A stretch of DNA of 64,000 nt from CAZDDI01 sp964504195 (GCA_964504195.1 CAZDDI010000005.1:67084-131083); one strand, 5' to 3'; positions 23,732 through 32,067 are shown, numbered from the stretch's first letter. The notes: generated by a model from the letters alone, not told the origin. Translations and numbers: made by a program.

Positions 23732-24154
23732 ATGTTGTATACCCCGACTACCCCGACCATGCCAGCCGCCCTGCTGGCACCCGTTATGCCGCCTCCGGCG
23801 CTGATGCGCCGGCGCACGCTGATTCTAGAGTTTACCCAAGCCTGTCAGGGCGACCCTGACATCACGCCCGCGGGCATAGCCCTCCAGCGAGAATTTGACC
23901 CGCCTGCAGTAGGCGTGCGGTGGCGCATCCCTAACGAGTATACCGGGTATTACCTGCTCGTATTTCCGAGCGGGTGTCATACCTGCGCGCTGTACGAGGA
24001 AGATGCCCAGACTGGCAACCGCCAGCGCGTGGCAATCTGGCAATTAGCCACGCTTACCACGGGCGCCGAGTTGTTGGCGCAGTGCCGGCAGGCAAGCGCA
24101 GACCGGGCCTGGGCCGAGTTCCAGGCCGAAAACGGCTGCGCAGTTGTGTTGTAA
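23732..24154 (+). CDS. Unknown 140-aa protein
   Basis: Two adjacent ATGs exist (23729, 23732); the second has the better distance from GGAGG. A Pro/Thr/Met-rich N-terminal 25 residues is followed by a compact domain with CHTCALYEEDAQTGNR. No family recognised. Confidence 0.5.
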   Translation: MLYTPTTPTMPAALLAPVMPPPALMRRRTLILEFTQACQGDPDITPAGIALQREFDPPAVGVRWRIPNEYTGYYLLVFPSGCHTCALYEEDAQTGNRQRVAIWQLATLTTGAELLAQCRQASADRAWAEFQAENGCAVVL

Positions 24155-24159
24155 TGTTG

Positions 24160-24187
24160 TCCCGGGCGCCGCGCGCGGCGCTGCGGG
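24160..24187 (+). promoter_or_regulatory. GC palindrome between 23732 and 24216 genes
   Basis: TCCCG ... CGGGA enclosing GCCGC/GCGGC: a compact near-perfect hairpin. It occupies the position of the other leaders but has no crossing stem. Confidence 0.4.
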
Positions 24188-24215
24188 AACTAGACCCTAT
24201 AAGGAGTGAAGTAAG

Positions 24216-24956
24216 ATGACCCAGACTAAAACTTGGGAAACTGTATTACAGCGGCTTAGTGCGGCGCAAACTGCGCTAGAGACCGCGACTTATCGTGTTA
24301 TCCGCCCCGTCCCCCGGCATCCGCGCCTGGCTCAATTACTGGCCGCAGTGCCGGCAGTAACTGTTGCCAACGGCGACGGGCGCGCTTATCAAGTGCGGTA
24401 TGATCCGCAGGCGCAGCTCGCCACCTGTAACTGCCCGGACTTTACGGCGCGCGGCGGGGTGTGCTGCAAGCATACGTTGATGGCTATGTTGAGCGTGTGG
24501 CCGGAACATCTGGCGGCGCACCTGGCCGTGTTAGAAGAACTGTGCCGCACGCCGCCTGAACCGCCGCCGGCGGCCCCGGGGCCCACTTGGGCGCGCGCGG
24601 CGACGCTAGGCGTGCAGTTGCAGGTAGCCGAAGATGCTGACGCAGAAGCTGCTTATCCAGCGGCAGCCCCGGCTGAGGAGGACTCCGCACCGCCCCCGTC
24701 CTATCCCAGTCATTGGGAGCAACTGGCGACGGGGCAGTTCAAGTGGTGTCGTCTGCCGATGGTGACGCTGGAACGGCTGTTAGCCTTTTCCCTGGCCGAC
24801 AGCCTCACGCAAATCCTGACCGCCCGGTTGGGAGTCACCGCGCCCGTCGCCCAGGAATTGGGTGACCAGCTGCTGACCAAAGTGGTGCATAGTCTGCGCC
24901 ACCAGATCTGGCTAGAAGAACGCGCGCGGTATAACACGCCGGAAAGTTATTGCTGA
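24216..24956 (+). CDS. SWIM zinc-finger protein
   Basis: 246 residues. The SWIM signature CxCx(n)CxH is seen as CNCPDFTARGGVCCKHTLMA (about residues 71-90), a fold that binds DNA or protein. The flank before it (YQVRYDPQAQLATCNCPD) is typical of SWIM domains in Swi2/Snf2 and recombination-associated proteins. A Pro/Ala-rich linker and a helical C-terminal domain follow. It ends 10 bases before the second RNase III gene. A nucleic-acid-binding partner in the element's replication or RNA processing is plausible. Confidence 0.7.
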   Translation: MTQTKTWETVLQRLSAAQTALETATYRVIRPVPRHPRLAQLLAAVPAVTVANGDGRAYQVRYDPQAQLATCNCPDFTARGGVCCKHTLMAMLSVWPEHLAAHLAVLEELCRTPPEPPPAAPGPTWARAATLGVQLQVAEDADAEAAYPAAAPAEEDSAPPPSYPSHWEQLATGQFKWCRLPMVTLERLLAFSLADSLTQILTARLGVTAPVAQELGDQLLTKVVHSLRHQIWLEERARYNTPESYC

Positions 24957-24966
24957 GGAGGGCCGG

Positions 24967-25578
24967 ATGAGAAATCACCACGCTCAGCGGTTAGCCCGGA
25001 AGCGCCAAGCGTTCCGATATTACTCGCGGGAGACTCCCGCAGTACCCGCACTGAATGCCGCAGCGCGCGCTAAGGCCGCTGCTCCGGCTTTGCCGACACC
25101 GCCGCAGCGGCCAAAACCCGCGGCGCGAGTCTGGAACCCAGCGCTGCTGGCCGACGTGCAGCGGCACCTGGGCTATACGTTCACTGACCCGCAACTGCTC
25201 CAACTCAGCCTGACTCATAGTTCGCTGGGCCGCCCCCATAACGAGCGCCTGGAATATCTAGGCGATACCGTGTTGGGGCTGGTCGTGGGGCACTGGTTAT
25301 ACCAGCACTACCCGCACTGGCAGCCGGGGCAGTTGACGGAAATGCGCAGTGCGGTGGTCAACACGACCGCCCTGGCCGCCTATGCGCGGCAGTGGGAGCT
25401 GCCGTATGCGCTCCACTGCTCCCTCAGCGCCGATGCGCATGGAGTCCGCCGTAATACGCAGATCGCGGCAAATACCCTGGAAGCGCTCATCGGCGCGCTC
25501 TGGATTGACAGTGGCTACCGCTGGCAAACCGTGCTCGCGGTACTGCAAGATATTCTGCAACAGCGCTTGAACCGGTAG
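24967..25578 (+). CDS. RNase III catalytic-domain protein, no dsRNA-binding domain (copy 2)
   Basis: 203 residues: a basic ~55-residue N-terminal extension (RNHHAQRLARKRQAFRYYSR), then the RNase III fold. The signature HNERLEYLGDTVLG supplies E93, E96 and D100. The second metal motif reads IAANTLEALIGALWID: the Glu (172) is kept, but the usual Asp is Asn (169). There is no dsRBD; the basic extension might replace it. It is only distantly similar to copy 1 (GYAFTDPALLSLALTHSS against GYTFTDPQLLQLSLTHSS). It may be catalytically weak and act as an RNA-binding or heterodimer partner, but this is inference. Confidence 0.85.
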   Translation: MRNHHAQRLARKRQAFRYYSRETPAVPALNAAARAKAAAPALPTPPQRPKPAARVWNPALLADVQRHLGYTFTDPQLLQLSLTHSSLGRPHNERLEYLGDTVLGLVVGHWLYQHYPHWQPGQLTEMRSAVVNTTALAAYARQWELPYALHCSLSADAHGVRRNTQIAANTLEALIGALWIDSGYRWQTVLAVLQDILQQRLNR

Positions 25579-25617
25579 CCGCTGCGGAGGCGCCGGTTAA
25601 ATATAGACTTGACAAAC

Positions 25618-25659
25618 CCGGGGGACATTGCAGCCCCCTGGGGCGCGGATGTCCTCCGG
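25618..25659 (+). promoter_or_regulatory. Leader pseudoknot/switch 15 (before 25684)
   Basis: Y CCGGGGGACAT (25618-25628)/Y' ATGTCCTCCGG (25649-25659), 10 of 11 bp. Inner GCCCC (25633-25637)/GGGGC (25640-25644). x GGGGG (25620-25624)/x' CCCCC (25634-25638), overlapping Y. Start codon 25 bases after Y'. Confidence 0.5.
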
Positions 25660-25683
25660 TAAATTCCACTGGAGGAAGAGGCT

Positions 25684-26106
25684 ATGAGTGACTGTGTTGA
25701 AATTCAAGAGGTGCCCCAGTCCGCTTGCGATGCGGCTGCGGCGGTGTTACAGCGCCGGGCCGTGAGCCTGCAACCGGCTGACTTGCACACCCTGGTTACG
25801 ACCGTGGTGGCGGCGGCTTTGCGGGAGGGCATCGTTCTGCGACTGCATGACCACGCGGCACAGCGGCCTAAACCGTTGCTGCCGGTGCAACTGACTTTGG
25901 ACGCGCAGCCCGGCCGGGTCGGCCTGGCGGGTTATGACGCGGGCGGCGATTATGTTACCGATGTGTATGTGGAATACTATCAGGGGCAACTGGTGGCGCG
26001 GACCTGGAATTGGAACGGCGTCAATGGAGATGACCCTTCGAGTCAAGACGTGCTGCTCACCCGCCCACAGGTGGAAATCCTGGCCCGCGGGGGTGCGCCA
26101 TGTTGA
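25684..26106 (+). CDS. Unknown 140-aa protein
   Basis: ATG 25684 after GGAGGAAGAGGCT. Helical first half (LHTLVTTVVAAALREGIVLR), beta-rich second half ending near DVLLTRPQVEILARGG. Overlaps the next gene by seven bases. No family recognised. Confidence 0.5.
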   Translation: MSDCVEIQEVPQSACDAAAAVLQRRAVSLQPADLHTLVTTVVAAALREGIVLRLHDHAAQRPKPLLPVQLTLDAQPGRVGLAGYDAGGDYVTDVYVEYYQGQLVARTWNWNGVNGDDPSSQDVLLTRPQVEILARGGAPC

Positions 26107-26654
26107 AGTCCACGACTATCGAGGCGTGGCAGGGGAATTTCGAGATCGGCTTATTGGACGCGGTACGGCTGGGCATACTGCGCCCCGTCCGTGAGGCGGG
26201 GCAGTATTACCTGCAACTCGCGGCTAACGGCCACCGCTGGGAAATCCCCCCGCGCCACTATGTCCGCTACGCTTTCGAGTTTTTGGCCTATCAGAGCGAC
26301 CATGCGGCTTTCTGGCCGTACCAGCGCTTGAAAGCCCTGGGGTTCCAATACCTGCGGGGCTTCGACTATGAGGTGTGGCAAGCACGCCACGTCACCCCGA
26401 CCGGCACCTACCCAGTGCTCCCCGATGACCCGGCTGCGCTGACCGCGTGGGAAGCCGAGATCGTGAGGCGGTTGAATCAGGAGCGCGTCGCGTTCCTGCA
26501 CATGAGCCGCGCCAAGTTACACGCCTACTGGAAAGCCGTGGTTGTGGGCCTATTAGGGCGGCAACCACTCCGTCCAAACGGCGCTTATCTCTGGCAACTG
26601 CTGGTGGCCTATGGGTGCGAACTGCGCGCCGGGCCGCTGACGCAGTTGCTATAA
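26100..26654 (+). CDS. Unknown 184-aa protein
   Basis: Starts within the previous gene. Rich in Trp, Tyr and His (HYVRYAFEFLAYQSDHAAFW), with a helical C-terminal half. No recognised family; last gene before leader 16. Confidence 0.5.
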   Translation: MLKSTTIEAWQGNFEIGLLDAVRLGILRPVREAGQYYLQLAANGHRWEIPPRHYVRYAFEFLAYQSDHAAFWPYQRLKALGFQYLRGFDYEVWQARHVTPTGTYPVLPDDPAALTAWEAEIVRRLNQERVAFLHMSRAKLHAYWKAVVVGLLGRQPLRPNGAYLWQLLVAYGCELRAGPLTQLL

Positions 26655-26669
26655 AGTAAACCAAGATTA

Positions 26670-26716
26670 CCTACGGGCAGGCGCAGCGCTTCCCGTAGGG
26701 GAAACCACGCTGCGCC
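26670..26716 (+). promoter_or_regulatory. Leader pseudoknot/switch 16 (before 26752)
   Basis: Clean non-overlapping order: x CCTACGGG (26670-26677), Y GGCGCAGCG (26680-26688), x' CCCGTAGG (26692-26699), Y' CGCTGCGCC (26708-26716); 8 and 9 bp, both perfect. An inner TTCCC (26690-26694)/GGGAA (26699-26703) stem competes with x. Start codon 35 bases after Y'. Confidence 0.7.
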
Positions 26717-26751
26717 TTACCAACATCCCATATGTTGATAAGGAGATCCAC

Positions 26752-27327
26752 ATGTTCACCGATAAATTGTTGAAAATTGAGAATAACAAAGGCGTGACCG
26801 GGCACGGTTCCTATGCGGTGTATTTCGCCGAGGGGGCCGAACAGCGGCTCTACGCTTTTGATGTCATCGGCTCCGAAGCCGCCGTCAAGGCGCTGTTTGC
26901 CGGGTTTTATCAAAACCGGCAGGGCCGCTTGACCTTCACGGGCCTGCGCCAGCATCCCCTCATGCTGTTTCGAGATGAGGCGCTGCAATACCGCGTGGAG
27001 AAAGAGGCCCTCAAGACAGGCCCGACGCTGCACCGCTGGCATTTCAGGGCCGTCCCCAAAGCCAGTGATCCCTACCTGGCGGTCTACGGCTTTGCCGCCA
27101 GCGACCAGACCGCAGCGCAGGCGTTGTATAACGCCCTGCAAAACTACACCGTCTGGCCGGTGCGCCGGGAATGGGCGGCCCCGCTGTATGCGGCAGGCAT
27201 GGAGCAGCAATTGCTCCAACCGCTGCGGGCGACGCAGAACCTGAGTTTCGCTTACCGCCTGTACTTGAGTGGGTGGAACACCGTGATTGATACGCTGGCG
27301 CAAGCCGGAGAATTACGCCTGGCGTAA
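26752..27327 (+). CDS. Unknown 191-aa protein
   Basis: ATG 26752 after AAGGAGATCCAC. Single gene behind its own leader. Mixed alpha/beta, with FDVIGSEAAVKALFAGFYQN in the first third and several Tyr/Trp-rich strands. No motif recognised. Confidence 0.5.
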   Translation: MFTDKLLKIENNKGVTGHGSYAVYFAEGAEQRLYAFDVIGSEAAVKALFAGFYQNRQGRLTFTGLRQHPLMLFRDEALQYRVEKEALKTGPTLHRWHFRAVPKASDPYLAVYGFAASDQTAAQALYNALQNYTVWPVRREWAAPLYAAGMEQQLLQPLRATQNLSFAYRLYLSGWNTVIDTLAQAGELRLA

Positions 27328-27368
27328 CGCTGCCACAGACTGCCTAAACTAACGGGCCACCTGGCCCA

Positions 27369-27412
27369 CCCTATGGGAGAGACCCTGCTCCCCATAGGGG
27401 GGCAGGGTTTCT
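27369..27412 (+). promoter_or_regulatory. Leader pseudoknot/switch 17 (before the methylase-helicase gene)
   Basis: Clean non-overlapping order: x CCCTATGGG (27369-27377), Y AGAGACCCTGC (27378-27388), x' CCCATAGGG (27391-27399), Y' GCAGGGTTTCT (27402-27412); 9 bp perfect and 11 bp with one G-U. Start codon 37 bases after Y'. Confidence 0.7.
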
Positions 27413-27449
27413 TCCTCAAATCCATAATAAATTGAGGAGGAACACGATC

Positions 27450-30400
27450 ATGGCTCGCTTAGCCGCACAAGCACAAGCAGAATACTATCCCACCCCGGAC
27501 TCCGTAGCCGCGTTGGTGGCGTCCTACCTTGAAATCCGGGCGCACGCGGACAAGTTCACGCGCCTGTATGACCCGTGCTGCGGCACGGGCAAAGCCGTAG
27601 CGGATGTCGCCGCGCTGCTGAAAGCCCGCGTCCCCGAGGCCCAGGTGCAAGTCTGGGGCTCGGAGTTGCACGAGGGCCGCGCGGCAGAGGCCGCTACGCT
27701 GTTGGATCAAGCGCTCTGTGCGCCCTTCGAAGCGGTGGATTGGCGCCCGGCGCGGGGCATCGCCTCCGTGCTGTTTCTCAATCCCCCGTATGACTGGTCT
27801 GAAGAGGGGGGGCGTGGGGCGCGGATGGAGGAATACTTCCTCAACCGGGGCTCGCAAGCGCTAGTCCCCGGTGGCGTGCTCGTTTTCATCATCCCCGTCA
27901 GCGCGCTTACCTGGCGGCTCACCCAGGCGCTCTATATGAACTATGAAGATGTGGTAGTGACGCGCTTTCCGGATGCGGAGTATGCGCAATTCAAGCAGGT
28001 GGTCATCTTCGGGAAGCGGCGCGAGCAAGCGCTCAACGCTTACGACGTGTACCACGAGGCCCAATGGCTAGAGAGTTTTGGGCATACCCGGTACAATGCC
28101 GCTGATCCGCGCACCCTGCCGCAGTTGACGCTGCAGGACCCGCCGCGCTATGTAGCGCCGAGCCTGCAAAGCCACAAGGCGCAGTTGTTCCGGCATCAGT
28201 GGGCTGCGGAAGAAGTGCAGGCCGCCTTACGCGCGCCGGCTACCCCCTTCCCCGACCAAGAGGTAGGGGCGTTGGAAATCCTGCGCCCGCTCAAACGGGG
28301 GCATCTGGCGCAAATCCTGGCCGCGGGCTTGATGGGCACCTTGACGCTCGATAACGAAGTCCTCAAGGGCTTGAGCGTGAAGCGCGTGGAGCTTTCTGAG
28401 GAAGACGACGGCGCAACGCACAAGACCATCGAGCGCACCAAGTGGGAAACGCACCTGGTGCGCGTGACGGAGCAGGGATTGGAATACTACGAAGGCGCGC
28501 AGGCGTTGCCGTTTCTGGAGACCCATGCCAACCGGCTGGCCCAGGAACTCATGCGCCGCGTAGTGCCGTACGGCGACCGGCCCACGCCGGCAGAAAACCG
28601 GATCCTGGAGACCCTCTCGCGGGGCCGCGAGCGGCCCGGCGGCGGGTATGGCCTGTACGATAATCAGCGCGAGTCCGCTGTGGCTGCCGTCCGTGCTATC
28701 CGGCGCCACGGCATAGCCCATCTGATTGCGGAGATGGGTTATGGCAAAACCACGACCGCGGGCGGGGTGCTCGCCCTGCTGGGCGACTACCCGGCCTTCG
28801 TGATGTGCCCGCCGCACCTGGTCGAAAAGTGGGCGCGGGAATTGACCGACGTAGTGCCCGGCTGTCAGCCGGAAGTGGTCAATAATCTGGCTGAGTTGCA
28901 GGCGGTGGTGGCACAGTATCGGCCCGGCGACAAGCTCATCGTGATCGCGTCCCAAAACAAGGTCAAGATGGGGCCGGGCTGGGAAGCCGCGACGGGCAAG
29001 CGCTACACGTTTCCCCGTCCCGCAAATGCTACGGCGCAGGTCATCTCCGATTACCGCCGGCCGTTCCGTAAGGCGCTGGCGGAGTATCAAGAGACGCAGG
29101 CCGCGTTACGCGCGGCTTATGAGGCCGCCCCGGAAGATACCGCGCTGCACGCCCAGTTGCGCGAGCAACTGGCGACCCAACGCCAAGCCGCCTTGCAGAC
29201 GGCGCGGGCGTATCCCGTGTGTCCGCACTGCGGGGACATTTTGCCCCCGGAGGTGGACTACGCCAAAGAGCCGCGCCAGTGCCGGGGGCAGCGGGCCGAT
29301 GTCAAAGCCTTGATCCTGGCCGGGAATCTCGACCGGGAGGAAGGGCGCGACTCGCCGTTATACCGCGACCATGTCCGCCAGTGTCAACGCGCTTTGTATC
29401 ATAACCAGCCGAAACTGGCCCGCCGTTGGCCGCTGGATCACTATATCCAACGGCAGTTGCCCGGCTTTTTCAAGGTGCTGGTCGTGGATGAAGTCCATGA
29501 ATACAAGGCCGGAGAATCCGATCGGGGGGCCGCGTTTGGCCGCATGTGCCAGGCGATCCCGCAAGTGTTGACCCTGACCGGTACGTTCTACGGCGGGGTA
29601 TCCTCGTCGTTGTTCTATCTGCTCATGCGCACCCAGCGCGATATGCAACGGGAGTGGGCGCTCAGTGAGGAGGAACGCTGGATTGAGACCTACGGGCGGA
29701 TCCAAAAAGTGTACTCCGAGACGAGCGACGGCTCGCGCACCAATGCGCGCAGCCGGGTCCGGGTCAATACCAAAGAGATCCCGGGCACGGCACCCACCGT
29801 GTTGCGCCATTTGCTACACACGGCCATCTTCTGCTCGATCGCCGATTTGGGCGTCGGCCTCCCGCCGTTTGCCGATGAGGTGGTCACCTTCCCAATGACT
29901 ACTGCGCAACAACAGGACTACGAGCGGGTGGAGCGGTTCACCTGGAACCTGGTCCGAGAATATCGCAATCGGTATCTCTCGTCCTGGTTGCAGTGGACGC
30001 TGGCTCGCCCCAACTCCGGCTTCCGCAAGGAAGTGATCGAGGGGGTCGCAGAAGATGAAGTGCTCGTGGTGGACGCTGTGTTCACGGGTGAGGAGTTATC
30101 CCCCAAAGAGGAATGGTTGGTGCAACACTGCCGGCAAGAGCGCGCGCAAGGGCGCAAAGTGCTGGTGTATCTGCGCCAAACGGCCACGCGCGACATTCGG
30201 AAACGCTTGCTCGCGGTGTTGCAACGCGCCGGAATCACGGCGGCGGAGTTGCCCGATGGGGTGGCCCCCAAACGGCGCGAAGCCTGGGTCAACGCGCAAC
30301 AGCCCGACGTGCTCATCACCAACCCCCGCCGCGTAGCGACCGGGTTGGATCTGGTGATGTATCACAGTGCGGTCTTCTACGAAATCGAATATTCGCTGTA

Positions 30401-30872
30401 TACCTTGTGGCAGGCCACCCGGCGCGTGTGGCGCTTGGGGCAGGAAAAGCCGGTCAAGGTGTACTATCTCGTGTACGCCGGTACGATGGAAGAACGCGCC
30501 ATCAATCTGATCGGGGCCAAGATGGCCGCGAGCCAGATGTTGTATGGCGATGATGTGGCCGGCGCGCTGGTGGACGATAGCGACGACAGTAGCATTGTCC
30601 AGCAGTTGATGCAGGTCATCGAGAGTGGTGCGGAACTGGTGCGGGTGACCAGTATTCTGGGCCATGACGACCACACGACGTGGAGCCCGGTGGGTTCGCC
30701 CACCCGCAAATCCCCGGTGTTGTTCTGGGCCGAAACCTGGTTACGCGAGCAAGGCTTTGCCAGCGTGACCCAGGTGGTCCAGCCCAAAAAGGCACGGGCG
30801 GCTAAGGTCAGCCCGGCGCAAATTGCGCTGTTCCCGCTGCCTGCCGCGCCCGCCGCGCCGCCGACCGCTTAG
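27450..30872 (+). CDS. N6-type DNA methyltransferase fused to an SF2 helicase
   Basis: 1140 residues, the largest protein of this region. Residues ~1-190 form a methyltransferase: YYPTPDSVAALVASYLE, SAM motif LYDPCCGTGKAVAD (about 38-51) and catalytic NPPYDWS (about 110-116). Residues ~400-1040 form a superfamily 2 helicase: Walker A AEMGYGKTTTAGGV, DEAH-box VVDEVHEYKAG, motif VI region WQATRRVWRLGQEKPV. A four-Cys element (CPHCGDILPPE then CRGQ) lies between. Such fusions occur in restriction or chromatin-type complexes and in plasmid replication. Here no nuclease is evident, so element replication with coupled DNA marking is as likely as defence. ATG 27450 is chosen behind GAGGAGGAAC. Confidence 0.85.
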   Translation: MARLAAQAQAEYYPTPDSVAALVASYLEIRAHADKFTRLYDPCCGTGKAVADVAALLKARVPEAQVQVWGSELHEGRAAEAATLLDQALCAPFEAVDWRPARGIASVLFLNPPYDWSEEGGRGARMEEYFLNRGSQALVPGGVLVFIIPVSALTWRLTQALYMNYEDVVVTRFPDAEYAQFKQVVIFGKRREQALNAYDVYHEAQWLESFGHTRYNAADPRTLPQLTLQDPPRYVAPSLQSHKAQLFRHQWAAEEVQAALRAPATPFPDQEVGALEILRPLKRGHLAQILAAGLMGTLTLDNEVLKGLSVKRVELSEEDDGATHKTIERTKWETHLVRVTEQGLEYYEGAQALPFLETHANRLAQELMRRVVPYGDRPTPAENRILETLSRGRERPGGGYGLYDNQRESAVAAVRAIRRHGIAHLIAEMGYGKTTTAGGVLALLGDYPAFVMCPPHLVEKWARELTDVVPGCQPEVVNNLAELQAVVAQYRPGDKLIVIASQNKVKMGPGWEAATGKRYTFPRPANATAQVISDYRRPFRKALAEYQETQAALRAAYEAAPEDTALHAQLREQLATQRQAALQTARAYPVCPHCGDILPPEVDYAKEPRQCRGQRADVKALILAGNLDREEGRDSPLYRDHVRQCQRALYHNQPKLARRWPLDHYIQRQLPGFFKVLVVDEVHEYKAGESDRGAAFGRMCQAIPQVLTLTGTFYGGVSSSLFYLLMRTQRDMQREWALSEEERWIETYGRIQKVYSETSDGSRTNARSRVRVNTKEIPGTAPTVLRHLLHTAIFCSIADLGVGLPPFADEVVTFPMTTAQQQDYERVERFTWNLVREYRNRYLSSWLQWTLARPNSGFRKEVIEGVAEDEVLVVDAVFTGEELSPKEEWLVQHCRQERAQGRKVLVYLRQTATRDIRKRLLAVLQRAGITAAELPDGVAPKRREAWVNAQQPDVLITNPRRVATGLDLVMYHSAVFYEIEYSLYTLWQATRRVWRLGQEKPVKVYYLVYAGTMEERAINLIGAKMAASQMLYGDDVAGALVDDSDDSSIVQQLMQVIESGAELVRVTSILGHDDHTTWSPVGSPTRKSPVLFWAETWLREQGFASVTQVVQPKKARAAKVSPAQIALFPLPAAPAAPPTA

Positions 30873-30878
30873 GGCGGT

Positions 30879-30935
30879 CCCCGTTGCTCCGACCAGGTGC
30901 AGCGGGGGCTTACCCGGCTGCACCTGGTCTTTTTT
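30879..30935 (+). promoter_or_regulatory. Leader pseudoknot 18 / terminator (between 27450 gene and 30970)
   Basis: x CCCCG (30879-30883), Y GACCAGGTGCAGC (30891-30903), x' CGGGG (30903-30907), Y' GCTGCACCTGGTC (30917-30929), followed by T6 (30930-30935). Y is 13 bp and perfect. The T run means this copy can also terminate transcription of the large upstream gene, which suggests that others in the family may share an attenuation role. Confidence 0.7.
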
Positions 30936-30969
30936 CGTTAAGCCAAGTTAAATCTGAGGAGAAAAGACC

Positions 30970-31215
30970 ATGACCTATTTACACTGTGTTGACTGTGGGG
31001 TAATCTTTGCCCAAGCTGGTACTGCTACGGACTGCCCCGAGTGTGGACAGCCCGCGGCACAGCCGGTGAATCTGGCTGCGCTGGGCGTAACACCGGCAGA
31101 CCTGGGTGACACGCGCTTAACCGTCGTGGAACCCGGTGAACCGACTTGGGCAGAGCATTACGAAGACACGCCCCTCGGCTATCTGTACGCCGATGGCTTT
31201 GAAGTGGATTACTAG
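30970..31215 (+). CDS. Small zinc-ribbon protein (81 aa)
   Basis: ATG 30970 after GAGGAGAAAAGACC. Two CxxC knuckles, HCVDCGVIF and DCPECGQPA, 17 residues apart form a rubredoxin/zinc-ribbon-type site. The rest is acidic. Function unknown; it heads the last short block of the region. Confidence 0.55.
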   Translation: MTYLHCVDCGVIFAQAGTATDCPECGQPAAQPVNLAALGVTPADLGDTRLTVVEPGEPTWAEHYEDTPLGYLYADGFEVDY

Positions 31216-31226
31216 GAGGTGTCAGC

Positions 31227-31766
31227 ATGGCGATTACCCAAGGCACTCTCACCACGGGCCTGGCCGCGTTGGATGCACGCGCTGCGAAGCGCGTGGGCGC
31301 ACCCGTGATCCCGCGCCGACGCACCCCGCCGGCAGCGGTAACGGCGACTCCGACCGTCACGGCTAATGCCGTGGCTGCTGTTGACAACGCTGCTGCTGAT
31401 GCGTGGACCTTGATCTATGCCTACACGCGCGCGCAAGCCCTGGCCGATGGCGTCCTGGTGGATGTCACGGCGCAGGCTCGGCAAACTGGGTTTGTGTGGC
31501 CGGTGGCGGTCACGCGGACACTGTGGAGCATGATCGAGGAAATTCCTGTAGCGCACGCTTATCAAGACATCGCCGGCAGGTTGCACGATGTATTGTGGAT
31601 GGCGTTCCTGGCGATTCGCCGCGACACCAGCGGCGGCACGGAACTGCTCTATACAGTCATCTTGCACACTACCGCAGCGCCGGATGAAGTGACGCTGAAA
31701 CTCGTCACGGGCCCTGGCGATGAAGGCGAGCCGGTAGTCACGATCATGCTACCGGACGAAGATTAA
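31227..31766 (+). CDS. Unknown 179-aa protein
   Basis: Eleven bases after the previous stop with AGGAGGTG as its site. Basic, Ala/Pro/Thr-rich N-terminal 50 residues, then a compact domain with AWTLIYAYTRAQALADG and a beta-rich acidic end. No family recognised. It is followed by a strong terminator. Confidence 0.5.
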   Translation: MAITQGTLTTGLAALDARAAKRVGAPVIPRRRTPPAAVTATPTVTANAVAAVDNAAADAWTLIYAYTRAQALADGVLVDVTAQARQTGFVWPVAVTRTLWSMIEEIPVAHAYQDIAGRLHDVLWMAFLAIRRDTSGGTELLYTVILHTTAAPDEVTLKLVTGPGDEGEPVVTIMLPDED

Positions 31767-31807
31767 GGTTTCTGCCCCCCTTGCGGTGTTTTATGCCGCA
31801 CATTCCG

Positions 31808-31838
31808 AAAGCCCCAACCTGTGTGTTGGGGCTTTTTT
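31808..31838 (+). terminator. Strong rho-independent terminator
   Basis: AGCCCCAAC (31810-31818) pairs with GTTGGGGCT (31825-31833), followed by T6. It closes the plus-strand region, right before the integrase remnant. Confidence 0.8.
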
Positions 31839-31899
31839 CTTGCAACTTGCCGCCAGGCGTGCCTGGTAGCCGTTGGCGGGCTGCGGGATATGCAACAGC

Positions 31900-32004
31900 G
31901 ATCTGGCGATGCTGGCGACCCTGCTGGGGCCTGCCAGTAGCGCCACGACGCGCTATCTGCATCCCGACGCGGCGCGGGTGCAGGAGATGGTGGCGGATTT
32001 GTGA
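31900..32004 (+). pseudogene. 3' fragment of a tyrosine recombinase/integrase
   Basis: The last 34 codons of a XerC/D-type integrase are readable: DLAMLATLLGPASSATTRYL then HPDAARVQEMVADL and a stop. LLGxxxxxTTxxY is the box that carries the catalytic tyrosine (TTRYLHP here). The usual His after LLG is Pro. Upstream sequence does not continue the family, so the catalytic Arg and His segments are gone. It marks an old integration or deletion boundary exactly where the plus-strand module stops. Confidence 0.7.
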
Positions 32005-32067
32005 GGGAGATCTACCCGCCTTCCCCGCCAACGCGGTGGATGTAGATGACGTTGCCCTTGTTAAAGA

